Origin: Acidimicrobiales bacterium
GTDB taxonomy: Bacteria > Actinomycetota > Acidimicrobiia > Acidimicrobiales > RAAP-2
NCBI GenBank assembly: GCA_017883105.1
Contig: JADGOF010000002.1
Coordinates: 1-35,290, forward strand
Length of the DNA: 35,290 nucleotides
Direction of reading: 5' to 3'
Below the pieces are notes generated by a model, which saw only the letters and a list, made by a program, of their open reading frames with translations, had not been told where the DNA came from and searched no databases. Shown in pieces: positions 1 through 6,797 of the stretch; the stretch's first letter is position 1, and each line of letters begins with the position of its first letter. A program made the translations under genes and the position numbers.

Positions 1-743
1 CCTGGGGATTCACCGCACCGGGGACCATCGCCATCTTCGGGTTGAGCGTTGCCGCCGGCGCCTGCTTTGTGCTCCACGAACGACGGGCTCCGCACCCCCT
101 GATCCCCCTGCGGTACTTCAGGATGCGCAACTTCGTCTTCCCACTCGGGGCCCGGGCGTTCACCAACTTCTCCTACATGGGGGGCTTCTTCCTCTTCCCC
201 ATCCTGATGGAAGGTATCTACGGCTACAGCGAGACCCGGGCCGGGCTGGTGTCGACCGCCCGACCGCTCATGTTCTCCCTGATAGCACCCGTCGCCGGCT
301 ATGCCGCCGTCAAGGTGGGGGAGCGATCGTTGGTGGTGGTCGGGGCCCTGGCCCTCACCGTGTCGATGCTGGTGTTCACCGGGCTCGGCGCCCAGCCGTC
401 CCTGGTGGTGATCCTGGTGGCCCTGGCTCTTTCAGGGGTGGGCAACGGCCTTTCCACCCCGTCCACGGTCTCCTCGGCATCGAACGAGGTGGCCCCTGAC
501 GAGCTCGGGGTGATGAGCGCCGCCCAGCAACTCATCACCCAGATCGGCATCGTGGCCGGCATCCAGGTGATGGTGACCGTGCAGGCGTCAGGACACGGCG
601 GGGTGGGCTCGTTGGCCTCGTTCCACCGGGCCTACGCGGTGGGGGCGGTGGTGGCCGTGCTCGCCGGGGCGTGCGGCCTCTTCATGCGCAACACCCCGCG
701 GCCCGCCAGGAACCGGAAGGCCGCCGACCTGCCGCCGGCCTAA
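1..743 (+). CDS. MFS efflux permease, DHA2-like, C-terminal part
   Basis: The reading frame is already open at base 3, so the gene begins upstream of the window; only the last ~247 codons are seen. The protein is very hydrophobic, with about seven membrane segments. A cytoplasmic stretch (RRAPHPLIPLRYFRMRNFV) is typical of the linker before the second half of 14-TM DHA2 (EmrB/QacA-type) proton-coupled drug exporters, and a later loop (ASNEVAPDELGVMSAAQQL) matches the conserved loop of the same family. The expected role is proton-driven export of hydrophobic compounds across the inner membrane; the substrate cannot be told. The stop lies only 3 bp from the stop of the convergent SCP2 gene, so there is no room for a separate terminator. 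Family call is confident, substrate unknown. Confidence 0.85.
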   Translation, partial: WGFTAPGTIAIFGLSVAAGACFVLHERRAPHPLIPLRYFRMRNFVFPLGARAFTNFSYMGGFFLFPILMEGIYGYSETRAGLVSTARPLMFSLIAPVAGYAAVKVGERSLVVVGALALTVSMLVFTGLGAQPSLVVILVALALSGVGNGLSTPSTVSSASNEVAPDELGVMSAAQQLITQIGIVAGIQVMVTVQASGHGGVGSLASFHRAYAVGAVVAVLAGACGLFMRNTPRPARNRKAADLPPA

Positions 744-746
744 CTG

Positions 747-1154
747 CTAGTCGGTCATCGCCTGGATGCGGGCGCCGATCTCCGCAGCGACCGGGTCCGG
801 AGTCATCGACTGGAGCGCCAGCAGTTTGGCGATGTCCCCCTCGACCTTGATCTTGCCCTGCATGAATGCCTGGAGGCCGGCCTGCGGGTTGCCCTCGACC
901 AGGATGGCCTTGGCGATCTCGTACTCGATGGTGACGGTGAGGTCGACCGGGTCGATGTGGCTGATATCGATGACCAGTTCACCGGTGCTGGTATCAGCAT
1001 GGGCGTGGAGGGTGCCCTCGCCGAACGGCACGGTGATGACGATCAGGTTCATCCGGATCGATTGGTCGATGGTGGCGCCCTTGCCGAAGAACTCCGCCCG
1101 GATGGTACTGGCCTCGGCCAGCCATTCGTTGCTCAGAAACTGATAGGTGGACAT
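747..1154 (-). CDS. SCP2 sterol-carrier-domain protein
   Basis: A 135-residue single-domain protein. The C-terminal half (HIDPVDLTVTIEYEIAKAIL, then LQAFMQGKIKVEGDIAKLL) has the alternating strand pattern and the conserved phrase FMQGKIKVEGD of the SCP2 fold, a small lipid-binding cytoplasmic domain. In actinobacteria such stand-alone SCP2 proteins are common and usually have no assigned ligand. An AAGGAG lies 10 nt upstream of the ATG, and a TAGGGT -10-like box is at 1199-1204. It is divergent from the esterase gene, and its first codons overlap the longest version of that ORF, one reason to shorten the esterase. Function beyond lipid binding cannot be inferred. Confidence 0.8.
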   Translation of the reverse strand: MSTYQFLSNEWLAEASTIRAEFFGKGATIDQSIRMNLIVITVPFGEGTLHAHADTSTGELVIDISHIDPVDLTVTIEYEIAKAILVEGNPQAGLQAFMQGKIKVEGDIAKLLALQSMTPDPVAAEIGARIQAMTD

Positions 1155-1281
1155 CTACGCGCTGCTCCTTGCCCGTCGGTTGGGTCGTCTGGCGCCCAAC
1201 CCTAGTCTCCGGACCCCGATCGGCTTCCGCCGCCACGGTGTTGCTGGGCATGCCCCGGCATCACCGGTAGCATCCCGTTCC

Positions 1282-2055
1282 GTGACTGCTCCCATCATCC
1301 CAGGTGCCGAGCCGTGGTCGTCCGACGGCGGATCCCACGGCGTACTCGTCCTCCACGGTTTCACCGGTAATCCCCAATCGATGCGTCCGCTGGCCGAGGC
1401 GGCGGCCCGGGCCGGCTACACGGTCGACATGCCCCTGCTGCCGGGCCACGGCACCGCGGTCGAGGACATGGTGCCTACCCGGTGGGAGGACTGGTTGGGT
1501 GCGGCCGAAGGTGCCTACCAGGGCTTGGCCAAACGGTGCGAGCACGTGGTGGTCAGCGGCCTGTCCATGGGGGGCACCCTCACCTGCTGGTTGGCCGCCC
1601 ACCACGCGGAGATCGCCGGCATCGCGGTCATCAACCCGATGATCGATCCCCCGTCCGCCGAGTACCGCGCCATCGTCCGAACCCTGCTGGCCGACGGGAT
1701 GGAGGTGGCCGACGGCATCGGCTCGGACATCGCCAAGGAAGGGTCGGCCGAAGCCGCCTACCAGGGATCGCCGCTGGCCGCCGCCCTCTCGTTGTTCGAC
1801 GGGGTGGACAGCCTCTACCCCCAGTTGGGTGCCATCCACTGCCCGACGCTGCTGCTGAGCAGCCGGGAGGACCACGTGGTCGAGCCGGTGTCCGGTGACG
1901 TCCTCGAGCGCTCGGTGGGTGGCCCGATCGAACGGGTGTTCCTCGAGCGCAGCTACCACGTGGCCACGCTGGACTGGGACGCCCCGCTCATCGAGGAACG
2001 GGTGGTCGCCTTTGCCGCTGAGGTTCTGGGTGGACCCGGCGACGTGAACACCTGA
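1282..2055 (+). CDS. Alpha/beta-hydrolase, Est30-like carboxylesterase
   Basis: Predicted 257-residue serine hydrolase of the Est30/monoacylglycerol-lipase type. Visible elements are the oxyanion stretch LVLHGFTGNPQSM, the nucleophile elbow GLSMGG (Ser95), the acid in SREDHVVEP (Asp197) and the base in SYHVATLDWD (His226). These spacings match the 247-residue Geobacillus Est30. GTG 1282 is preferred because an upstream ATG at 1147 would add 45 non-conserved residues and overlap the divergent SCP2 gene. Its TGA overlaps the gatC ATG by one base, so it is probably the first gene of a gatCAB operon. The likely activity is hydrolysis of short or medium acyl esters in the cytoplasm; why it travels with gatCAB is unknown. 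Confidence 0.85.
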   Translation: MTAPIIPGAEPWSSDGGSHGVLVLHGFTGNPQSMRPLAEAAARAGYTVDMPLLPGHGTAVEDMVPTRWEDWLGAAEGAYQGLAKRCEHVVVSGLSMGGTLTCWLAAHHAEIAGIAVINPMIDPPSAEYRAIVRTLLADGMEVADGIGSDIAKEGSAEAAYQGSPLAAALSLFDGVDSLYPQLGAIHCPTLLLSSREDHVVEPVSGDVLERSVGGPIERVFLERSYHVATLDWDAPLIEERVVAFAAEVLGGPGDVNT

Positions 2056-2363
2056 TGGACGAGCCGAAACGCTTGACCCGTGCCGAGGTGGCCCACGTGG
2101 CCGTCCTGGCCCGCCTGGACCTGTCGGAGGAGGAGCTCGATCTGTACACCGAGCAGTTGGCCCAGGTCCTCGACCACGCCGCCGATGTGGCCTCCCTCGA
2201 CCTGGCCGGCGTGGCCCCCACCGCCCATGCCCTGGCGGTGACCAATGTGCTGCGACCCGATGAGCCCACCCCGGGTGTCGACCGTGAGGAGGTGCTGGCC
2301 CAGGCCCCCTCGGTGGAGGACCACCGCTTCCGGGTGCCGCGCATCCTGGGAGAGGCACCGTGA
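2055..2363 (+). CDS. gatC: Asp/Glu-tRNA amidotransferase subunit C
   Basis: A 102-residue protein with the whole GatC pattern: LTRAEVAHVAVLARLDLSEEEL, then YTEQLAQVLDHAADVASLDL, then the extended arm with LRPDEPTPGVDREEVLAQAP. GatC wraps around GatA and stabilises the GatCAB complex, which amidates Glu-tRNA(Gln) and/or Asp-tRNA(Asn). The ATG overlaps the stop of the esterase by 1 bp, and the gene's stop overlaps the gatA GTG by 4 bp, so translational coupling is likely. Length and order are normal for the family. Whether the complex serves Gln, Asn or both depends on which synthetases the genome has, which the window does not show. Confidence 0.97.
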   Translation: MDEPKRLTRAEVAHVAVLARLDLSEEELDLYTEQLAQVLDHAADVASLDLAGVAPTAHALAVTNVLRPDEPTPGVDREEVLAQAPSVEDHRFRVPRILGEAP

Positions 2364-3826
2364 AGGCCCCCCGACCGGCGGGGAACCTGGCCGCCTCGGT
2401 ACGGGCCGGGGCACGGTCGGCCCTCGAAATCCTCGAGGAGCACCTCGCCGCCATCGAGTCCGGTGACGGTGCGGTCCACGCGTTCAACCTGGTCACCGCC
2501 GACCAGGCCCGTGGGGAGGCCCGGGCGGTCGACCGTGTGGTGGAGGCGGGGGACGACCCCGGCCTGTTGGCCGGCGTACCGGTGGCACTCAAGGACAACC
2601 TGTGCACCCGGGGGGTCCCCACCACGTGCTCGTCGAGGATTCTCGAAGGGTGGCGCCCGCCCTACGACGCCACGGTGGTGACCCGGTTGCGCAAGGCCGG
2701 CGCGGTGATGGTGGGCAAGACCAACATGGACGAGTTCGCCATGGGCTCCTCGACGGAGACCTCCGCCTTCGGTGCCACCCGCAATCCCCATGACACCAAC
2801 CGGGTGCCGGGGGGGTCCTCGGGTGGATCGGCGGCGGCCGTCGCCGCCGGGTTCGCACCCCTGGCCCTCGGTTCGGACACAGGCGGCTCCATCCGCCAAC
2901 CGGCCGCCCTGTGCGGGGTGGTCGGCATGAAGCCCACCTACGGCGCGGTGTCGCGCTACGGACTGGTGGCATTTGCAAGCTCGCTCGACCAGATCGGGCC
3001 GTTCGCCACCACGGTGGCCGACGCCGCCCTGCTCTTCGACGTCATCGGCGGCCACGATGCCCGTGACTCCACCTCCCTCAACCGCCCGACGCCCAGGGCC
3101 CTTTCGGTCCTCGAGGACGGCGTCGCCGGCCTGACCGTGGGTATTCTCTCCGAGTTCCTCGATGGTGCCGCCCCCGACGTGGTGGCCCGCACCCACCAGG
3201 CGGCAGAGGCTCTGACCAGGGCCGGAGCGCGGGTGGAGGAGGTTTCGGTCCCCGAGGTCCGCCTCGGACTGTCGGCCTACTACCTCATCGCCCCCGGGGA
3301 GGCCTCCTCCAACCTGGCCCGCTACGACGGCGTCCGCTACGGGCTGCGGGTCGAGGCCGAAGACACTGCGGCCATGAACATCGCCACCCGGTCGGCCGGG
3401 TTCGGTCCGGAGGTCAAGCGACGCATCATGCTGGGGACCTACGTGCTGTCGGCCGGCTACATGGACGCCTACTACAACCAGGCGTTGCGGGTGCGCACGA
3501 AGATCATCGAAGGGTTCGCCGCCGCCTACCGGACGTGTGACGTCCTACTCGGCCCCACCGCCCCCACCACCGCCTTCGCCCTCGGTGCCAAGACCGACGA
3601 CCCGCTCACCATGTATCTGTCGGACGTCTGCACCATTCCGTCCAACCTGGCCGGTCATCCGGCCATCAGCGTGCCCTTCGGGGCGGGCGACGACGGACTC
3701 CCGGTGGGCGTGCAGCTGCTGGGCCCGGCCCTCTCGGAGAGCACGCTGTTCAAGGTGGCTGCGGTAGTCGAGGCGGCCGCACCCGCCCTGGCTGCTCCCT
3801 CACTGGTCGCGGGAGGTCGGTCATGA
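2360..3826 (+). CDS. gatA: Asp/Glu-tRNA amidotransferase subunit A
   Basis: A 488-residue amidase-signature enzyme that hydrolyses glutamine to release ammonia for the tRNA-bound Glu/Asp. The catalytic Ser-cisSer-Lys triad is intact: Lys78 in VALKDNL, Ser153 in PGGSSGGSAAAVAAG and Ser177 in GSDTGGSIRQPAAL. Further family blocks are TNMDEFAMGSSTE and the C-terminal NLAGHPAISVPFG. The GTG start at 2360 overlaps the gatC stop as GTGA, and the gene's own stop overlaps the gatB ATG by 4 bp. Length is normal (about 485). Nothing unusual is seen. Confidence 0.98.
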   Translation: MKAPRPAGNLAASVRAGARSALEILEEHLAAIESGDGAVHAFNLVTADQARGEARAVDRVVEAGDDPGLLAGVPVALKDNLCTRGVPTTCSSRILEGWRPPYDATVVTRLRKAGAVMVGKTNMDEFAMGSSTETSAFGATRNPHDTNRVPGGSSGGSAAAVAAGFAPLALGSDTGGSIRQPAALCGVVGMKPTYGAVSRYGLVAFASSLDQIGPFATTVADAALLFDVIGGHDARDSTSLNRPTPRALSVLEDGVAGLTVGILSEFLDGAAPDVVARTHQAAEALTRAGARVEEVSVPEVRLGLSAYYLIAPGEASSNLARYDGVRYGLRVEAEDTAAMNIATRSAGFGPEVKRRIMLGTYVLSAGYMDAYYNQALRVRTKIIEGFAAAYRTCDVLLGPTAPTTAFALGAKTDDPLTMYLSDVCTIPSNLAGHPAISVPFGAGDDGLPVGVQLLGPALSESTLFKVAAVVEAAAPALAAPSLVAGGRS

Positions 3827-5271
3827 AGCCCGGCTGGGAGATGGTGATCGGCCTCGAGGTGCACTGCGAGCTCAAGACGGCCACCAAGCTGTTCTGCGGC
3901 TGCCCCAACATGTTCGGGGACGAGCCCAATACCAATGTGTGCCCGGTGTGCCTGGGCCTGCCCGGCTCACTGCCCGTACTCAATCAGAAGGCGGTGGAGT
4001 TGGCCATGGCCATCGGGACCGCCCTCGACTGTGAGATCCGGTCGTCGACGTTCCACCGGAAGAACTACTTCTACCCGGACCAGGCCAAGGACTACCAGAT
4101 CAGCCAGTACGACGAGCCGATCAACGTGAACGGTCACCTCGACCTGCCGGACGGAACCCAGGTCGGGATCGAGCGGGCCCACATGGAGGAGGACACCGGC
4201 AAGACCTCCCACTCGGGCATCTCCGGCCGGATCCACGGCGCGGCCTACTCGCTGGTCGACTACAACCGGTCCGGCGTGCCGCTGGTGGAGATCGTGAGTG
4301 CCCCGGACATGCGGTCCTCCGCCCAGGCCCGCGCGTACGCCACCGAGCTGCGGGCGGTACTGGTTGCCTCGGGGGCCTCGGACGGCAAGATGGAAGAGGG
4401 GTCGATGCGGGTCGACGCCAACGTGTCGGTGCGGCGGTCGTCCGACGACCCCTTCGGCACCCGTTGCGAGATCAAGAACCTCAATTCGGTACGCTCGCTG
4501 GGACGAGCCATCGAGTTCGAGGCCGAACGCCAGATCGTCCTCATCGAATCGGGTGAACGAGTCGTTCAACAGACCCGGCACTGGGACGAGGATGCCGGAC
4601 GGACGGTGACCCTCCGCTCGAAAGAGGACGCCTACGACTACCGCTACTTCCTCGAGCCCGACCTGGTGCCCCTGGTCCCCGACGCCGAGTGGATCGGAGC
4701 GGTGGCGGACACCCTTGGTCTGATGCCGGCCAAGCGGCGATCGCGTCTCATCGAGCTGTTGGAGGACGCCGGGGGAGTGACCGATGCACAGGTCGACCAG
4801 GTGGCCACCGTCGTCGACCTGGGTCTGGACGAGTTGGTGATTGCCGCGGCGGCCGGAGGGGTGGCATCCTCGTTGGCGCTGACCCGCACCGCCAACGAGG
4901 CGGCCACCGATGCCGACAGGGCCCGGCGTCTGGACCCCGTCTCCTACACGGCCCTGTTGACCATGGAGGCTGGAGGCTCGTTGAGCGCCACTCAGGCCAA
5001 GGCGGTGCTGGCCGACCTGTTGGTCGCCGGCGGGGGAGATCCCGCAGCCATCGCCAAGGCCAAGGGATTCGAGGTGATGTCCGAGGATTCGCTGACCTCG
5101 GTGATCGCCGATGCGGTGGCGGCCCATCCCGACGAGTGGGCCCGCTACTGCGAGGGCGGGGAGAAGGGCGACAAGCTGGCCGGCTTCTTCACCGGTCTGG
5201 TGATGAAGGCGACCCGCGGCCAGGCCAACGGCAAGGCTGTGGCCGCCGAGTTGCACCGCCTTCGGGCCTGA
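3823..5271 (+). CDS. gatB: Asp/Glu-tRNA amidotransferase subunit B
   Basis: A 482-residue subunit that binds the mischarged tRNA and uses ATP to phosphorylate the carboxylate before amidation. The N-terminal cradle has the signature GLEVHCELKTATKLFCGC and four cysteines placed as zinc ligands (Cys25, Cys27, Cys40, Cys43). It is followed by FYPDQAKDYQISQYD, MEEDTGK and MEEGSMRVDANVS, and by the C-terminal YqeY-like tail ending in ANGKAVAAELHRL. A GGGAGG at 3811-3816 fixes the ATG, which overlaps the gatA stop by 4 bp. It is the last gene of the operon; the following gap carries the hairpins listed separately. Confidence 0.98.
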   Translation: MKPGWEMVIGLEVHCELKTATKLFCGCPNMFGDEPNTNVCPVCLGLPGSLPVLNQKAVELAMAIGTALDCEIRSSTFHRKNYFYPDQAKDYQISQYDEPINVNGHLDLPDGTQVGIERAHMEEDTGKTSHSGISGRIHGAAYSLVDYNRSGVPLVEIVSAPDMRSSAQARAYATELRAVLVASGASDGKMEEGSMRVDANVSVRRSSDDPFGTRCEIKNLNSVRSLGRAIEFEAERQIVLIESGERVVQQTRHWDEDAGRTVTLRSKEDAYDYRYFLEPDLVPLVPDAEWIGAVADTLGLMPAKRRSRLIELLEDAGGVTDAQVDQVATVVDLGLDELVIAAAAGGVASSLALTRTANEAATDADRARRLDPVSYTALLTMEAGGSLSATQAKAVLADLLVAGGGDPAAIAKAKGFEVMSEDSLTSVIADAVAAHPDEWARYCEGGEKGDKLAGFFTGLVMKATRGQANGKAVAAELHRLRA

Positions 5272-5345
5272 CCACAGCCGGATCCCGAGGGACGCCAGTC
5301 GTTGGCCGGCCGGTGAGAACCTGCAGGCTGTTAACGACGGTTGAC

Positions 5346-5426
5346 ATGTTGGGGGAAGACCGGTGGATATCTCGCGATGTCTGGGGAAGACCCCGGAAAT
5401 GTAGAGGAAAAGGTAGGGATTTCGCG
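5346..5426. repeat. Three imperfect ~28-31-bp units resembling DnaA boxes
   Basis: Units begin at 5346, 5377 and 5399 and all start with ATGT followed by a G-rich GGGGAAGACC-like core. Units 1 and 3 also share the end GG-(T)GGATATCTCGCG / GGTAGGGATTTCGCG. On the minus strand the array reads ATATCCACCGG then TCTTCCCCCAACAT. That is close to the oriC phrase TTATCCACAGG-TTTTCCCC-ACA made of DnaA boxes. The units are diverged, and no dnaA or dnaN gene is near, so a functional origin cannot be claimed. Confidence 0.45.
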
Positions 5427-5469
5427 TCACCCTCTTGACCCGGGTTTGCCTGTCGATCACAGTGTCAAT

Positions 5470-5487
5470 TGTTCGGAAAGCCGAAGC
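5470..5487. other. Small hairpin TTCGG-AAAG-CCGAA
   Basis: TGTTCGGAAAGCCGAAGC forms a 5-bp stem with a 4-nt loop. Almost the same string, with one extra G in the loop, is at 16814-16832 in the leader of the Wzc-like gene. Both copies are intergenic. The role is unknown; it may be a protein-binding dyad or an RNA hairpin. Confidence 0.4.
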
Positions 5488-5641
5488 CCCAAAAGCCTCT
5501 GGGAGGAGGTCCGGGGGACAGGTCGCAAGGCCGGTCTCCAGGTCCGAGACGCAGGGACGGCGGGGCCGTAGGTGACCGACAGAGTGGTCCGGTGACGGAT
5601 CGGCGTGCCCTCCTGGGCGCTCCAGTCCGGTGCCTCCGCAG

Positions 5642-5660
5642 AGCCGTCCGACACGGCTCG
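5642..5660. other. Perfect 7-bp hairpin, 5-nt loop
   Basis: GAGCCGT and ACGGCTC are exact inverted repeats around CCGAC. There is no T-run on either side, so it is not a canonical intrinsic terminator, though many actinobacterial terminators lack the T-run. A neighbouring 6-bp hairpin is at 5605-5620 (GTGCCC/GGGCGC around TCCT). Confidence 0.45.
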
Positions 5661-5692
5661 GCGCGAGTGAAGCCGCGTCCGCCAGGTGTGTG

Positions 5693-5739
5693 GTCCCGAG
5701 GAGTTCGGGCGGTCTCGACCGTCCGGCTACTCGGGACCG
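5693..5739. terminator. Nested 9+8-bp hairpin between convergent genes
   Basis: The outer arms GGTCCCGAG (5693-5701) and CTCGGGACC (5731-5739) are exact inverted repeats. Inside them CGGGCGGT (5707-5714) pairs with ACCGTCCG (5719-5726, one G-U) around a CTCG tetraloop. It lies about 30 bp beyond the stop of the CDF gene, on that gene's strand, and could terminate transcripts from either side. No T-tract follows. It could equally be part of a small structured RNA. Confidence 0.5.
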
Positions 5740-5770
5740 CCCGCTCTGCCCCCCGCCCTGGGCTGGAGCG

Positions 5771-6685
5771 TCAGTGCAGGCGCGCCGACTTGGGGGCGGG
5801 GGCCACCACCTCCATCCGGCACGGGTCGTCATCGTCGTTGCACCGCTCGCACTCGAGCTCGAGGGTGCTGTGGGAGATGGAAAACGGACGGGCGATGGAG
5901 GCCTTCACCCGGTCTCCGATCCTCTGGGCCTCCTCCAGGGTGGGATGGCCGGTCAGGACCATGTGCGCCGAGAGGACCCGCATCTCACTGGACAGGCTCC
6001 AGACGTGCAGGTCGTGGACCTCGCCCACGCCGGACACGGCCGCCATCGTGGCGGTGAGCTCGGCCAGGTCGACGTCGGACGGGGTCGACTGGAGGAGGAC
6101 GGCCACGCTGCCCCGGAACACGCCAGAGGCCTGGTAGACGATGATGGCCGCCACAACCAGGGCGGACGCCGGATCGAGCCAGGTGGCGGACGGCGCGAAC
6201 AAGAGCACTGCGGCGGCCAGTACCACCGCCAGTGAGGCGAGTGCGTCCCCCACCATGTGGAGCAGGGCCGAGCGCATGTTGAGGTCGCCGGAGCCGTCAC
6301 GCAACAGCAGGGCGGCCCCTCCGTTGACCAGTAGCCCCAGTGATGCCACCGCCATCACGATCCCCGCCCGGACCGGCTGGGGATGGCCGAGCCGGTGGAT
6401 GCTCTCCACCACGATCAGGACGGTGACGGCGGCGATGAGAACGGCATTGGCCAGAGCGGCGAGGATGGTGGCCCGGTGGTTGCCGTAGGAGCGGGCCGCA
6501 CTCGGGGGGCGGAGCGCGAACTGGACGGCCACCAGCGACAGGGCCAGGGCGCCGACATCCGTCAGGTTGTGCCCGGCATCGGCGAGCAGGCCGGTTGAAT
6601 GGGCCATCACCCCGAAGACCACCTGGACGACCACCAGCCCGGCATTGAGGGCGAGGCTGACGGCGAGTCTGCGGGTTCGGTCCAT
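5771..6685 (-). CDS. Cation diffusion facilitator (Zn/Co/Cd exporter)
   Basis: A 304-residue protein with six membrane segments and a cytoplasmic C-terminal domain, the ZitB/CzcD layout. The metal site in the membrane is intact: HNLTD (His39, Asp43) in TM2 and HMVGD (His143, Asp147) in TM5, the H/D pattern usual for zinc exporters. The C-terminal domain has the family phrase VHDLHVWSLSSEMRVLSAHMV and ends in a Cys/Asp-rich tail (LECERCNDDDDPC) that could bind metal. The family exports divalent cations in exchange for protons. A perfect 22-bp palindrome lies 17 bp before the ATG and is a good operator candidate. No metal-responsive regulator gene is next to it. Confidence 0.93.
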   Translation of the reverse strand: MDRTRRLAVSLALNAGLVVVQVVFGVMAHSTGLLADAGHNLTDVGALALSLVAVQFALRPPSAARSYGNHRATILAALANAVLIAAVTVLIVVESIHRLGHPQPVRAGIVMAVASLGLLVNGGAALLLRDGSGDLNMRSALLHMVGDALASLAVVLAAAVLLFAPSATWLDPASALVVAAIIVYQASGVFRGSVAVLLQSTPSDVDLAELTATMAAVSGVGEVHDLHVWSLSSEMRVLSAHMVLTGHPTLEEAQRIGDRVKASIARPFSISHSTLELECERCNDDDDPCRMEVVAPAPKSARLH

Positions 6686-6702
6686 GGGCGCTCCGATTTC
6701 AA

Positions 6703-6724
6703 GCCTACCGGGGCCCCGGTAGGC
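6703..6724. promoter_or_regulatory. Perfect 22-bp palindrome before the CDF gene
   Basis: The half GCCTACCGGGG is followed by its exact complement CCCCGGTAGGC. It sits between the end of the FkbH-like gene and the CDF start, 17 bp upstream of the CDF ATG, where a metal-sensing repressor could bind. As RNA it would form a stem with a minimal loop, so termination of the FkbH transcript is the alternative. No T-run follows on the minus strand. Confidence 0.55.
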
Positions 6725-6797
6725 CAGGACGAGTGGGCCCCGTTGACCGGGCAGCAGAGGCCGAATGGGACGATCGAGCGCAGGTGGAGGGGCTGTC

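Larger units (their letters stand above)
5272..5770. other. 499-bp convergent gap: no gene, repeats and hairpins
   Basis: No ORF in this gap has protein-like composition or a recognisable motif. The gap lies between the 3' ends of gatB and of the CDF gene, so two promoters would not be expected here. From left to right it holds a DnaA-box-like imperfect repeat array (5346-5426), a small TTCGG/CCGAA hairpin (5470-5487) and three stronger hairpins (5605-5620, 5642-5660, 5693-5739). A short RNA or termination zone would fit. I looked for tRNA, tmRNA and RNase P core motifs and found none that hold up. Confidence 0.6.

Noticed and set aside
1261..2625. 454-codon open frame on the minus strand
   Set aside because: Antisense to the esterase, gatC and gatA genes; Arg/Gly/Pro-rich, no motif, a by-product of high GC.
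5500..5580. Possible RNase P RNA or tRNA fragment
   Set aside because: GAGGAGGTCCGGGG vaguely recalls the RNase P core, but the other universal segments and any T-loop GTTCGAATC-like string are missing.
3967..5832. 621-codon open frame on the minus strand
   Set aside because: Antisense to gatB and crosses the gap; low-complexity composition and no family pattern.
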